Shown: positions 25,199 through 33,134, counted from the first letter of the stretch. The stretch is 64,000 nucleotides of DNA from Fusobacterium sp. JB019 (GCA_030673965.1 JAUTCN010000007.1:62001-126000), one strand, 5' to 3'. Numbers and translations are program-made. The notes: generated by a model not told the origin, from the letters alone.

Positions 25199-25274
25199 GC
25201 ATCATTAGCTCAGTTGGTAGAGCATACGACTCTTAATCGTACGGTCGCCGGTTCGAATCCAGCATGGTGCACCA
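25199..25274 (+). tRNA. tRNA-Lys (anticodon CTT)
   Basis: The 76-base cloverleaf has acceptor arms GCATCAT and ATGGTGC (one G-T pair), anticodon stem TACGA/TCGTA with loop CTCTTAA (anticodon CTT), T loop GGTTCGAATCC and an encoded CCA end. It reads AAG, a rare codon in this AT-rich genome. It is three bases after tRNA-Gly. Confidence 0.95.
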
Positions 25275-25295
25275 GAACGAAATATTTAACATTAT

Positions 25296-25324
25296 AAGCT
25301 GCTTATTTATAAGCAGCTTTTTTA
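25296..25324 (+). terminator. Terminator of the tRNA unit
   Basis: AAGCTGCTTA and TAAGCAGCTT pair perfectly over 10 bases with a 4-base loop and are followed by T residues. Confidence 0.9.
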
Positions 25325-25336
25325 TTGGGGAACGCC

Positions 25337-25365
25337 TGGACACCTGTCGATGTAAAGGGTATAAT
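25337..25365 (+). promoter_or_regulatory. Promoter of the split permease operon
   Basis: TGGACA (25337-25342) and TATAAT (25360-25365) are 17 bases apart, leading into the permease gene at 25398. Confidence 0.75.
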
Positions 25366-25397
25366 CAAAGCATATTTTAATTAATTAAGGAGGAAAA

Positions 25398-25874
25398 ATG
25401 TTTATCTTCATATTATATATAATGGCAATTTTTGGACTTACTTATTCTTTTTTTAAAAGCAAAATTAGAACAAAAATGGCTATAAAAAAAGCTTTAAAAT
25501 CATTTGAAAATTTATTGCCACAATTTTTAGGAATATTAATACTTATAGGTATAGTATTATCAGTAATGGATAAGAATATGATATCTTCATTAATAGGAGA
25601 AAGATCAGGAATAATAGGGTTTATAATATCAGGAATAATAGGTTCAATAACATTGATTCCAGGATTTGTAGCAATGCCATTAATTGCTTCTTTATTAAAA
25701 GTAGGAGCAGGATATACTCAAATGACTATGTTTTTAAGTACTCTTATGATGGTGGGTATAGTTACATTACCCATGGAGATAGAATATTTTGGAAAAAAAA
25801 TTACTTATATAAGAAATATAGCTTGTTTTATTGCTTCTATTTTTATAGCATTAATTATTGGGAAGGTGATTTAA
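25398..25874 (+). CDS. Permease half 1 (DUF318/ArsP-like)
   Basis: This 158-residue protein has about four or five membrane helices: one at the N-terminus, then hydrophobic segments near residues 43-58, 75-95, 103-123 and 138-157. I recognise it as half of the PF03773-type permease family, whose full-length members have two similar halves in about 300-350 residues. The conserved loop is GSITLIPGFVAMPLIASLL. It is translationally coupled with the next gene, whose ATG overlaps this stop. The two products probably form one transporter. The substrate is not known; ArsP relatives export organoarsenicals, and others act on metals or sulfur compounds. Confidence 0.75.
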   Translation: MFIFILYIMAIFGLTYSFFKSKIRTKMAIKKALKSFENLLPQFLGILILIGIVLSVMDKNMISSLIGERSGIIGFIISGIIGSITLIPGFVAMPLIASLLKVGAGYTQMTMFLSTLMMVGIVTLPMEIEYFGKKITYIRNIACFIASIFIALIIGKVI

Positions 25875-26419
25875 TGAAAAATATTAAGTTGATTATAAAA
25901 AGATATAAATTCTTTATAATTATGATTATAATTAATATTATATTAGGGGTTTATTACCCTAAATTAGGCTTAAAATCTATGAAAATAAATGAAAGTAATA
26001 TTTTAGAAATGTTAAAGGTTATTCCTCCTGTTTTTATTTTATTGGGTCTTTTAGATGTTTGGGTGGAAAAAGAAGTTATGATAAAATATATGGGGAAAAA
26101 TTCAGGTTTAAAAGGATTAATTTTAGCTTTTGTTATGGGGTCTTCAGCAGCGGGACCTTTATATATAGCATTTCCAATAGCAGGTGTTTTATTGAAAAAA
26201 AGAGCAAGTTTTTTCAATGTATTTATATTTATAGGAGCTTGGTCAACAACAAAAGTACCAATGCTTTTGTTTGAAGTAACTAATTTAGGTGGAAGATATG
26301 CTTTGCTTAGGTTAGGCTGTAGTATGATATCAATAATTATGATTTCTTTTATTTTAAATAAAATTTTAGCTAATAAAGAAAAGGAAAGATTATTAAAAAA
26401 AATAGATAAAAAAATATAA
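25874..26419 (+). CDS. Permease half 2 (DUF318/ArsP-like)
   Basis: This 181-residue membrane protein is the matching second half. It has about four or five helices, with the conserved loop GSSAAGPLYIAFPIAGVLL corresponding to the loop of half 1, and a basic cytoplasmic C-terminus. The frame is open upstream to 25823, but GGAAGGTGA (25861-25869) places the start at ATG 25874, overlapping the stop of half 1 by one base. AWSTTKVPMLLFE is another fusobacterial-type conserved segment. Two separate half genes in place of a fused gene is the notable feature. Confidence 0.75.
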   Translation: MKNIKLIIKRYKFFIIMIIINIILGVYYPKLGLKSMKINESNILEMLKVIPPVFILLGLLDVWVEKEVMIKYMGKNSGLKGLILAFVMGSSAAGPLYIAFPIAGVLLKKRASFFNVFIFIGAWSTTKVPMLLFEVTNLGGRYALLRLGCSMISIIMISFILNKILANKEKERLLKKIDKKI

Positions 26420-26453
26420 GAAAAATCAGAAATAAAATTTCTGATTTTTCTTT
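26420..26453. terminator. Bidirectional terminator after the permease operon
   Basis: GAAAAATCAGAAAT and ATTTCTGATTTTTC form a perfect 14-base stem with a 3-base loop. It serves the permease genes and is also downstream of the leftward membrane Fe-S gene. Confidence 0.9.
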
Positions 26454-26486
26454 TTAGTCAATATATATTAAGAATTAAGAGCAAGG

Positions 26487-27062
26487 TTATGATTTGTTTT
26501 TTATTTTACAAATCTCTTGAGTCATAGTTCCCATAGGACAAATTCCACACCAAGAACGAGGTTTATATAAAAGACTCATAATAATTCCAATTAGAGTAGA
26601 TGTTAGCATCATGCTGTAAAATCCTAGAGCAAACTGATAAGCCCACTTTGGAAATAAATTAAAATTATAATTTTGATTCCAAGGGATTTTAAAAGACCAA
26701 AATAGTTTGATAAAGTTTGAAAAATCTTTAGTTTCATTAAAAACTAAAAAAGTGAAAAAAATCATATTTATAAACATTCCCATAAAAAATATTAAAAAAA
26801 GATATCTAAAGGTTTTACTTCTAAGGAATTTTGGCATAGTCCTGTATTTTGAAAGTTTAAACTTATCTCCGATTAAATTAAGCAATTTACTTCGTTCACA
26901 ATAAAAATTACAATAATACTTTTCTCCTTTAAATAGGGCAATTCCTAATGGAACAAAGAAAAAAATAAGACCAAGCCAGGCAAAAAGTATATTAAAAAAT
27001 CCAAGAGAGAAATAAATTATAGATATTATCCAAAGATAATCATACCAATGTTTAGTTTTCAT
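26487..27062 (-). CDS. Membrane-bound 4Fe-4S protein, NapH/polyferredoxin-like
   Basis: This 191-residue protein has about four membrane helices (near residues 10-25, 28-44, 88-108 and 145-165). Two cytoplasmic Cys motifs occur, CNFYC (C51, C55) and WCGICPMGTMTQEIC (C172, C175, C185). The pattern CxxxC plus CxxCPxG resembles the N-terminal membrane part of NapH/NosR/CcoG proteins but lacks the usual ferredoxin tail. That part is encoded separately by the overlapping upstream ferredoxin gene. The true start is ATG 27062, behind AAGGAGG inside the end of the ferredoxin gene. It probably moves electrons between a soluble donor and the membrane. Its acceptor is unknown. Confidence 0.75.
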   Translation of the reverse strand: MKTKHWYDYLWIISIIYFSLGFFNILFAWLGLIFFFVPLGIALFKGEKYYCNFYCERSKLLNLIGDKFKLSKYRTMPKFLRSKTFRYLFLIFFMGMFINMIFFTFLVFNETKDFSNFIKLFWSFKIPWNQNYNFNLFPKWAYQFALGFYSMMLTSTLIGIIMSLLYKPRSWCGICPMGTMTQEICKIKNKS

Positions 27063-27258
27063 TTTTTTCCTCCTTAAATTCAATGATTGAAATAGGACAG
27101 ACTTTATAACATTTTTTACATCCTACACAATTTTTAGTATTAACTATAGCATAACTTCCATGGAAAATAGAAATAGACTCAGTAGGGCATGCTTCCATAC
27201 AACTTCCACAAGCTACACATTTTTCTTTTGGAATATAAGCTTTTAATTTAGTATTCAT
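27052..27258 (-). CDS. 2[4Fe-4S] ferredoxin-like protein paired with the membrane Fe-S protein
   Basis: This 68-residue protein has two complete clusters, C14/C17/C20/C24 and C44/C47/C50/C54. Unlike the ferredoxins at 1928 and 4219, it has basic ends and a longer loop (HGSYAIVNTKN) between clusters, as in Fe-S subunits of membrane complexes. It overlaps the next gene by 11 bases, so the two products are made together and likely form one complex. Its promoter has a good -10 (TAAAAT, 27288-27283) and no -35, and carries a Crp-like site about 40 bases upstream of the expected start. Confidence 0.9.
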   Translation of the reverse strand: MNTKLKAYIPKEKCVACGSCMEACPTESISIFHGSYAIVNTKNCVGCKKCYKVCPISIIEFKEEKNEN

Positions 27259-27282
27259 AATTAGCCTCCTTTATACATATAA

Positions 27283-27288
27283 ATTTTA
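27283..27288 (-). promoter_or_regulatory. -10 element of the ferredoxin/membrane Fe-S operon
   Basis: TAAAAT reads on the minus strand. At 17 bases upstream the hexamer is ACTGAA, a poor -35. The site GTGACATAGTTAC is centred about 40 bases upstream of the predicted start, the layout of a class II Crp/Fnr-activated promoter. Confidence 0.6.
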
Positions 27289-27309
27289 CCATAAAAAAAT
27301 AAAAATTCA

Positions 27310-27322
27310 GTGACATAGTTAC
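27310..27322. promoter_or_regulatory. Candidate Crp/Fnr-family binding site, copy 1
   Basis: GTGACATAGTTAC is a near-palindrome that shares ten of thirteen or more positions with GTGATATTGTTAC at 28045. It lies between the divergent ferredoxin and crp genes and could act on both. Confidence 0.6.
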
Positions 27323-27328
27323 ATAAAA

Positions 27329-27357
27329 TTGAAAAAATAAAAATTCGATGTTATAAT
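27329..27357 (+). promoter_or_regulatory. Promoter of the crp-like gene
   Basis: TTGAAA (27329-27334) and TATAAT (27352-27357) are 17 bases apart, and TG before the -10 adds an extended element. The candidate operator lies just upstream. Confidence 0.75.
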
Positions 27358-27386
27358 TATTAGATAAAGCATAGTGAGGAGAATTC

Positions 27387-28043
27387 ATGGAAAAAATACT
27401 AAAAGAAACTTTAAATTTTTGGGGAAATTTATCAAATGATGAAAAAAAACAAATAATAGAAAAAGTAGTAGTGGTAAGGTATAAAAAAGGGGAAATAATA
27501 TATCATAATAAAGATAAATGTACAGGAGTTTATATTATTTTTAGTGGAAGGGCAAGAGTGTTTATGTCTTCAGCTAATGGGGGAGAAATAACTTTATTTA
27601 GATTACATAAAAAAGATATTTCTATTTTAAGTGCTTCTTGTATGTTTAATAATTTAGATTTTGAGACAAATATGGAATTTGAAGAGGATACTGAAATTTA
27701 TGTTATTCCTAAAGGAATAATGAAAAAAATAAGTGATGAAAATTCTAAAGTTAAGGAGTTTATATTAGAAGCTGTTTCAGAAAAGTTTTCAAATGTCATG
27801 TGGATTTTTAATCAATATGTTTTTTCTAACATGGCTAGAAGGTTGGCAACCTCTTTATATGAGTATAGAAATATGTTTGATAGTGATATTTTAAAAATAA
27901 CTCATAATACTCTAGCTAAAGATTTAGGTACTGCAAGAGAGGTTATAACAAGATTATTAAAGCAATTTCAAATAGATGGAATTATAGAAATGTCTAGAGG
28001 AGAAATAAAAATATTAAATTTACAAAAATTAATGAAGTTATAA
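27387..28043 (+). CDS. Crp/Fnr-family transcriptional regulator
   Basis: This 218-residue protein has an N-terminal cyclic-nucleotide-type beta roll (about 15-120), a dimerisation helix and a C-terminal winged helix with recognition segment NTLAKDLGTAREVITRLLKQF. Only two Cys are present in the sensor part (C45, C85 in ILSASCMF). That rules out an FNR-type four-Cys cluster but leaves thiol, heme or other redox sensing open. The SASC segment recurs in anaerobe members of the family. It sits between a ferredoxin operon and a thioredoxin gene, and both promoters carry the same near-palindrome, so these are its likely targets. The ATG follows GAGGAG. Confidence 0.9.
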   Translation: MEKILKETLNFWGNLSNDEKKQIIEKVVVVRYKKGEIIYHNKDKCTGVYIIFSGRARVFMSSANGGEITLFRLHKKDISILSASCMFNNLDFETNMEFEEDTEIYVIPKGIMKKISDENSKVKEFILEAVSEKFSNVMWIFNQYVFSNMARRLATSLYEYRNMFDSDILKITHNTLAKDLGTAREVITRLLKQFQIDGIIEMSRGEIKILNLQKLMKL

Positions 28044-28044
28044 T

Positions 28045-28085
28045 GTGATATTGTTACTGAAAAAATAAAATAAAAGGAATATAAT
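28045..28085 (+). promoter_or_regulatory. Thioredoxin promoter with Crp/Fnr-type site, copy 2
   Basis: GTGATATTGTTAC (28045-28057) is followed by TATAAT (28080-28085) with no -35 at the normal distance. The predicted start near 28092 puts the site centre at about -41, the class II activator position. Confidence 0.6.
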
Positions 28086-28115
28086 CAATTATAAATTATT
28101 TTATAGGAGGTACAT

Positions 28116-28424
28116 ATGGCAGTTTTAAAAATAACAAAAGATAATTATGAGAAAGAAGTTTTAAATTCTAAAACACCTGTGTTAATAGATTTTTGGGCAA
28201 ATTGGTGTATGCCTTGTAGGATGTTGGGTCCAATTATAGAGGAAATATCAGAAAAAAACATAGATGTAAAAATTTGTAAAATAGATATAGATGAAGAGAT
28301 GGAATTAGCACAAAAATTTCAAGTGATGAGTATTCCTACTTTGGTTTATGTTAAAGAGGGAAAAGAAGAAAAAAGAACAGTAGGAGTAAGACCAAAGGAA
28401 GAAATAGAAGAAATGATAAAATAA
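28116..28424 (+). CDS. Thioredoxin with CMPC active site
   Basis: This 102-residue thioredoxin reduces protein disulfides in the cytoplasm. The fold is complete, with the active site WANWCMPCRM (C31-M32-P33-C34), cis-Pro in MSIPTLVYVK and the C-terminal helix. The active-site dipeptide is Met-Pro in place of the normal Gly-Pro, which would alter redox potential or partner choice. It follows the crp-like gene by 72 bases but has its own activator-type promoter, and it ends at a clear terminator. A housekeeping trxA may exist elsewhere; this copy looks pathway-specific. Confidence 0.93.
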   Translation: MAVLKITKDNYEKEVLNSKTPVLIDFWANWCMPCRMLGPIIEEISEKNIDVKICKIDIDEEMELAQKFQVMSIPTLVYVKEGKEEKRTVGVRPKEEIEEMIK

Positions 28425-28429
28425 AAATA

Positions 28430-28464
28430 AAAAGAACAAATATTTAATTATATTTGTTCTTTTA
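28430..28464 (+). terminator. Terminator of the thioredoxin gene
   Basis: AAAAGAACAAATA and TATTTGTTCTTTT pair over 13 bases around an 8-base loop. Confidence 0.85.
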
Positions 28465-28540
28465 TTTTTATCTAAAATATAATAAAATATAGGGTATAAG
28501 ATATTTATTTAATATATTTTTAATAAAGGAGGAATCTAAC

Positions 28541-31306
28541 TTGGATAAATTTAATGAAAATCAAAAAAAGGTTATAAAAACTATAGATGTTCCTCTTTTA
28601 GTAATAGCAGGTCCAGGTTCTGGAAAAACAAGAACTCTTGTTGAAAGAGTAAGTTATTTAATAAATGAAAAAAATATAAAGGCAGAGAATATTCTTTTAG
28701 CTACATTTACAGAAAAAGCTTCTAGAGAATTAATAACAAGAATTTCTATGAATATATCACTAAATAAAGATATTAGTGATATGTATATAGGAACAATTCA
28801 CTCTATTTGTTTGAGAATTATAGATGAAAATATTGAATATTCTTATTTGAAAAGAAATTATAGAGTTTTAGATGACTTAGAACAAAAATTTTTTATTTAT
28901 AAAAAAATGAAATATTTTCTTAATTTGGATGGTAGTTTGGAATTTTTTAAATTTTTAGAAAAGGCTAAATATTGGGATAGAGCAATAGAATTAAAAAAAT
29001 GGATAGATAGAATAAATGAAGAGGGAATAGATGTAGCTAAAGAAATTGGAGATGAAAGATTAGAATACTTAAAAAAAGTAAACGAGTTATATAAAAAAAT
29101 GCTTTTCAAAGAAAATCTTGTGGATTTTTCAAATATTCAACTGGAATGTTATAGAATATTAATTGAAAATTTAGAAGTTTTAAAAAAAATAAGAGAAAAA
29201 ATTAATTATATAATGATTGATGAATATCAGGATACTAATTTAATTCAAGAAAAAATATTTTTACTAATTACAGGAGAAAAAAACAATATTTGTGTAGTTG
29301 GAGATGACGATCAAGGTATATATAGATTTAGAGGTGCTACTGTAAAAAATATTCTTAAGTTTGAAAGAAATTTTGAAAAAGGTATATGTGAAAAAATAGA
29401 TTTAAATATAAATTATAGATCAAATAAAGATATAGTTGAGTTTTGCAATAAATGGAACGATAGTCTTTATTGGGATGGGTGGAGATATGGTAAAGAACTT
29501 GTATCAGGAAAAGAATCTAAAAATAAAACTTTAGGTGTTGTAAAAATTTCAGTTAAAACATCTGAAAATGAATGGAAAGAAAAAATATATAAGTTTATAA
29601 AAAAATTAAAAACGACTAATAAAATTCAAGATTATAATCAAATAGCTTTTTTATTTAGATCAGTTAGAAATAAAAAGGTTTTAAGATTAATGGAATATTT
29701 AGAAAGTAAAGAAATAAATGTTTATTCTCCTCGTTCAAATATGTTTTTTTATAGAGAAGAAATAAAATTTTGTATAGGATTATTTTTATGTATATTTTAT
29801 CAAAGTAAAATGTACATAAAAAATACTTATTATAAAGAATGTTATAATAAAGTTATTAATGAAATGGAAATAGATATAGAATTAAGAGAGTATATAAAAA
29901 AATTAAGAACTGAAAGTAAAATATTAGATTGTAGTATGAATAATTTTTTTAATATATTATATTCTTTTATTGGATTTAAAGGTTTTAGAAAATATTTAGA
30001 TTTAGAAAAAGATCATATATTGGAAAATAGAGAAACTTACAATATAGGAATTTTTTTCAAACTGGTGAATAAATTTGATAGAATATGTGAATTAGAAAAA
30101 ATAGATAAAAATAATATAGAAAAAGTTATACATTATTTCTTTGGAAAACATTTAATATATTTAAAAAATAGCGGAATTTCTGAGTATGAAGATATAAAAG
30201 AGTATGCTCCTAAAAATTCGATTTCTTTTTTAACATTTCATCAATCTAAAGGTCTTGAATTTCCAATAGTAATAGTAGGTTCACTAGAATCAGGACCACG
30301 TTTTATAATGAATGAAAAACAAGAAAAATTAGAGTTTGAAATAATGGAAGAATTTGAACCTAAAGAAAGGATAAAAGAATTTGATTTTTGGAGAGTTTAC
30401 TATACTGCTTTTTCAAGAGCTCAAAATTTGTTGGCTTTAACTTGTGTAGAATATCCCAAAATTCCAGTCCCAAATTTTGCATTTCAAAAAGTTTATAATG
30501 GATTAAAAGATATTTCTAGTGATGAATTTCAATTGTCAAAATTAAGCTTAGATGATTACAAAGAAAAAAATATAAAGGAAAATTTATCTTTTACAAAGCA
30601 TATAAATATTTATAATAGATGTCCAAGACTATATAAATTAATAAATAAATATAAATTTCCAGAATTAGTGACAAAAGAATTAATTTACGGGGAATTAATG
30701 CATATATGTTTAGAAGAAATAAATAAAATTAAAATAAACAACGAGAAGATGGACATTAAAAATTTAAAAAATAAATATATGGAATTTTATAAATCTTTAT
30801 ATAAAAAATACAATATAATATTAGAAAAAGAAATTTTAAAAGAAGGACTATATAATATAATAGATTACTTAGAAAATGATATTGATAATCTAGGGAGTAT
30901 AAAAGGTGTAGAAGAGAAGATTATTTTAGCAAGCGAGAATTATATAATAGAAGGAGTAGTAGATTTAGTAGTTGAAAAAAATGGGCAGTTAGAAATAATA
31001 GATTTTAAAACAGGTAAATTTCAAAATGAAATAAAAGAATATAAAGAGCAGATTCAAGTATATGCTTATTTATTAGAAAAAAAATATTCTAAAAAAATAA
31101 TTAAAGGAAAAATATTTTATATAAATGAAGAAAAAAATAAAAAAGTTATAGAGGTTGATTTAAATGAAAAAGCTATTTTAAAAACAATGAATAATTTTAA
31201 AATAACAGCAAACAGTATTGTAAATAAAGAATATCAAACAGGATATATGGATAAGGAAGAATGTAAATATTGTAGTTTTAGAGGTTATTGTAAAAGTTAT
31301 TTGTAA
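28541..31306 (+). CDS. UvrD/PcrA-type helicase fused to an Fe-S PD-(D/E)XK nuclease
   Basis: This 921-residue protein starts at TTG 28541 behind AAAGGAGG. Superfamily 1 helicase motifs are Walker A AGPGSGKT (23-30), motif II in MIDEYQDTN, motif III GDDDQGIYRFRGA, motif V HQSKGLEFPIVIVG and motif VI YYTAFSRAQ. The C-terminal 220 residues form a RecB-family nuclease with D808 (GVVDLVV), D821 and K823 (IIDFKTGK) and the QIQVYAYLL helix. Cysteines C694, C908, C911 and C917 have the spacing of the Fe-S staple of AddB and Cas4 nucleases. It resembles half of an AddAB-like end-processing enzyme in one chain. No partner gene is adjacent. Confidence 0.88.
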   Translation: MDKFNENQKKVIKTIDVPLLVIAGPGSGKTRTLVERVSYLINEKNIKAENILLATFTEKASRELITRISMNISLNKDISDMYIGTIHSICLRIIDENIEYSYLKRNYRVLDDLEQKFFIYKKMKYFLNLDGSLEFFKFLEKAKYWDRAIELKKWIDRINEEGIDVAKEIGDERLEYLKKVNELYKKMLFKENLVDFSNIQLECYRILIENLEVLKKIREKINYIMIDEYQDTNLIQEKIFLLITGEKNNICVVGDDDQGIYRFRGATVKNILKFERNFEKGICEKIDLNINYRSNKDIVEFCNKWNDSLYWDGWRYGKELVSGKESKNKTLGVVKISVKTSENEWKEKIYKFIKKLKTTNKIQDYNQIAFLFRSVRNKKVLRLMEYLESKEINVYSPRSNMFFYREEIKFCIGLFLCIFYQSKMYIKNTYYKECYNKVINEMEIDIELREYIKKLRTESKILDCSMNNFFNILYSFIGFKGFRKYLDLEKDHILENRETYNIGIFFKLVNKFDRICELEKIDKNNIEKVIHYFFGKHLIYLKNSGISEYEDIKEYAPKNSISFLTFHQSKGLEFPIVIVGSLESGPRFIMNEKQEKLEFEIMEEFEPKERIKEFDFWRVYYTAFSRAQNLLALTCVEYPKIPVPNFAFQKVYNGLKDISSDEFQLSKLSLDDYKEKNIKENLSFTKHINIYNRCPRLYKLINKYKFPELVTKELIYGELMHICLEEINKIKINNEKMDIKNLKNKYMEFYKSLYKKYNIILEKEILKEGLYNIIDYLENDIDNLGSIKGVEEKIILASENYIIEGVVDLVVEKNGQLEIIDFKTGKFQNEIKEYKEQIQVYAYLLEKKYSKKIIKGKIFYINEEKNKKVIEVDLNEKAILKTMNNFKITANSIVNKEYQTGYMDKEECKYCSFRGYCKSYL

Positions 31307-31370
31307 GTTTACAAGAAAGTAAAAAAAGGATATAATAAACAATAATTATAAAGTAAGAGAAAGGAAAATT

Positions 31371-32384
31371 ATGTATTTAGAAATTAGGGATAATGTTTCT
31401 AGAAATGAAATAGAAACTTTAAAAGAAAGAATAAAAGAAGCTGGTTATGGAATATTAGAGGTAACAGATTTAGGGGTAATAAAAATAGCTGTTATTGGAA
31501 ATAATGATAAAGATTTTAAAATATTAGATTTAGATAAAGATAAAATTATAGAAAAGGCTAAAGTAATAGATGTTCCATATAGATTTACTAGCAGAGATTT
31601 TAAAAAAGAAGATACAATTATAGAAATTAATGGAATAAAAATAGGAGGATCAAAATTTTCATTATTTGCAGGTCCTTGTTCTATAGAAAATAGAGAAATG
31701 ATTATGAAAATAGCTGAAGAAGTGAAAAAAAATGGAGGCAAAATTTTAAGAGGTGGAGCATTTAAACCTAGAACTTCCCCTTATGATTTCCAAGGATTAG
31801 AAGAAGAGGGGCTTATTTATATGAGAGAAGCTTGTGATAAATATGGGCTTCTTATGTGTACAGAGGTTATGGATACTAAAAACATAGAGAATATATGTAA
31901 ATATGCAGATATACTACAAGTAGGTACAAGAAATATGCAAAATTTTTCTTTATTAAAGGAATTAGGACAAATTGATAAGCCCATACTTTTAAAAAGAGGA
32001 ATGAGTGCAACTATAAAAGAATTTTTAATGGCTGCTGAATACTTAGTAGCTTATGGAAATTCAAAGATAATATTGTGTGAAAGAGGAATAAGAACTTTTG
32101 AGACAATGACTAGAAATACTGTAGATATAAATGCGATTGCTTATATTAGAAGAATTTCTCATTTGCCATTAATAATAGATGCGAGCCATGGAACAGGTGT
32201 TAAAGAACTAGTTGAGCCAGTAACATTAGCAGGAATTATGGCAGGTGTTAATGGAGGAATGATAGAGATACATGAAAATCCTGAAGAGGCTTTATCTGAT
32301 AAGGAACAGACATTAAATTTTGTTCAGTTTGAAAGTTTATGTAAAAAAATATTTAAAACTTTTGAATTTAGAAAAAATATTTAA
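31371..32384 (+). CDS. aroF: 3-deoxy-7-phosphoheptulonate (DAHP) synthase, type I beta
   Basis: This 337-residue enzyme condenses phosphoenolpyruvate and erythrose 4-phosphate in the first step of aromatic amino acid synthesis. An N-terminal ferredoxin-like regulatory domain (about 1-75) precedes the barrel, as in Thermotoga-type enzymes, so tyrosine or phenylalanine feedback is likely. Catalytic segments are FAGPCSIENREM, GGAFKPRTSPYDFQG, QVGTRNMQNF, LLKRGMSATIKEF and DASHGTG. The metal ligands Cys, His, Glu and Asp are inside these segments. No other aromatic pathway gene is adjacent. The ATG follows GAAAGGAA. Confidence 0.95.
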   Translation: MYLEIRDNVSRNEIETLKERIKEAGYGILEVTDLGVIKIAVIGNNDKDFKILDLDKDKIIEKAKVIDVPYRFTSRDFKKEDTIIEINGIKIGGSKFSLFAGPCSIENREMIMKIAEEVKKNGGKILRGGAFKPRTSPYDFQGLEEEGLIYMREACDKYGLLMCTEVMDTKNIENICKYADILQVGTRNMQNFSLLKELGQIDKPILLKRGMSATIKEFLMAAEYLVAYGNSKIILCERGIRTFETMTRNTVDINAIAYIRRISHLPLIIDASHGTGVKELVEPVTLAGIMAGVNGGMIEIHENPEEALSDKEQTLNFVQFESLCKKIFKTFEFRKNI

Positions 32385-32399
32385 GAATAGAGGAGAAAT

Positions 32400-33095
32400 A
32401 TGTTCATAAAAAAGAAAAGTTATTTCAAAATTCAGGAATTTGAGAAAAATAATGTAACAGCTTTTTTTACAACTAAAAGTTTTTTGAAAGAAAATAAATT
32501 AAAAGAATTATTACCTAAAGATAAAATTTTAGTAAGTGCTTATCAAAAACATACGGATATTGTTAAAGATATATCCATATTAGAAGAAAATAATTATTTT
32601 GAAGGGGTAGATGGTTTTATAACAAAAAGAGATAATGTAGTTTTAGTTACAAAACATGCAGATTGTTTACCTATATTCTTTTATGATAAAAAAGAAAAAG
32701 TAATAGGGATGGTTCATTCAGGATGGAAGGGTAGTTTTCAAGAAATAGGTTTAAAAACATTGAAATTAATGGAAGAAAAATATAATTCTCTTAAGAAAAA
32801 TATTATAATTGGATTGGGAATAGGGATTTCTTGTAAACAATATGAAGTTGGAGAAGAATTTTATGAAAATTTTAAAAATAAATTTTCAGGAGAAATTATA
32901 AAAAAATCTTTTAAAGATTACAATGGGAAAAAACATTTTGATAATTATGAGTTTAATAAATTAAATTTTATAAAGAATGGAATTTTAAAAGAAAATATAA
33001 TTGTTTCAAATGAATGTACATTTACAGGAGATTTTTTTTCATTTAGAAGAGATAAGAATAAAGAAAGAAATTATGCAGTAATTTATTTTAATTAA
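32400..33095 (+). CDS. pgeF: Peptidoglycan editing factor PgeF (YfiH/YlmD, laccase domain)
   Basis: This 231-residue protein removes misincorporated residues such as L-Ser from peptidoglycan precursors in E. coli, and family members also have adenosine-processing and phenol-oxidase activities. The zinc-site residues are in QKHTD, THADC (written TKHADCLPIF here) and VHSGWKG. The last segment has the family Gly-Trp-Lys-Gly. The start ATG is 15 bases after aroF with AGAGGAG. It ends at a bidirectional terminator. Confidence 0.93.
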   Translation: MFIKKKSYFKIQEFEKNNVTAFFTTKSFLKENKLKELLPKDKILVSAYQKHTDIVKDISILEENNYFEGVDGFITKRDNVVLVTKHADCLPIFFYDKKEKVIGMVHSGWKGSFQEIGLKTLKLMEEKYNSLKKNIIIGLGIGISCKQYEVGEEFYENFKNKFSGEIIKKSFKDYNGKKHFDNYEFNKLNFIKNGILKENIIVSNECTFTGDFFSFRRDKNKERNYAVIYFN

Positions 33096-33097
33096 AA

Positions 33098-33134
33098 AAC
33101 CCCTTAGTAATTTTAGATTACTAAGGGGTTATAT
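33098..33134. terminator. Bidirectional terminator between pgeF and the AEC transporter
   Basis: AACCCCTTAGTAAT and ATTACTAAGGGGTT pair perfectly over 14 bases around a 5-base loop. Confidence 0.92.
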
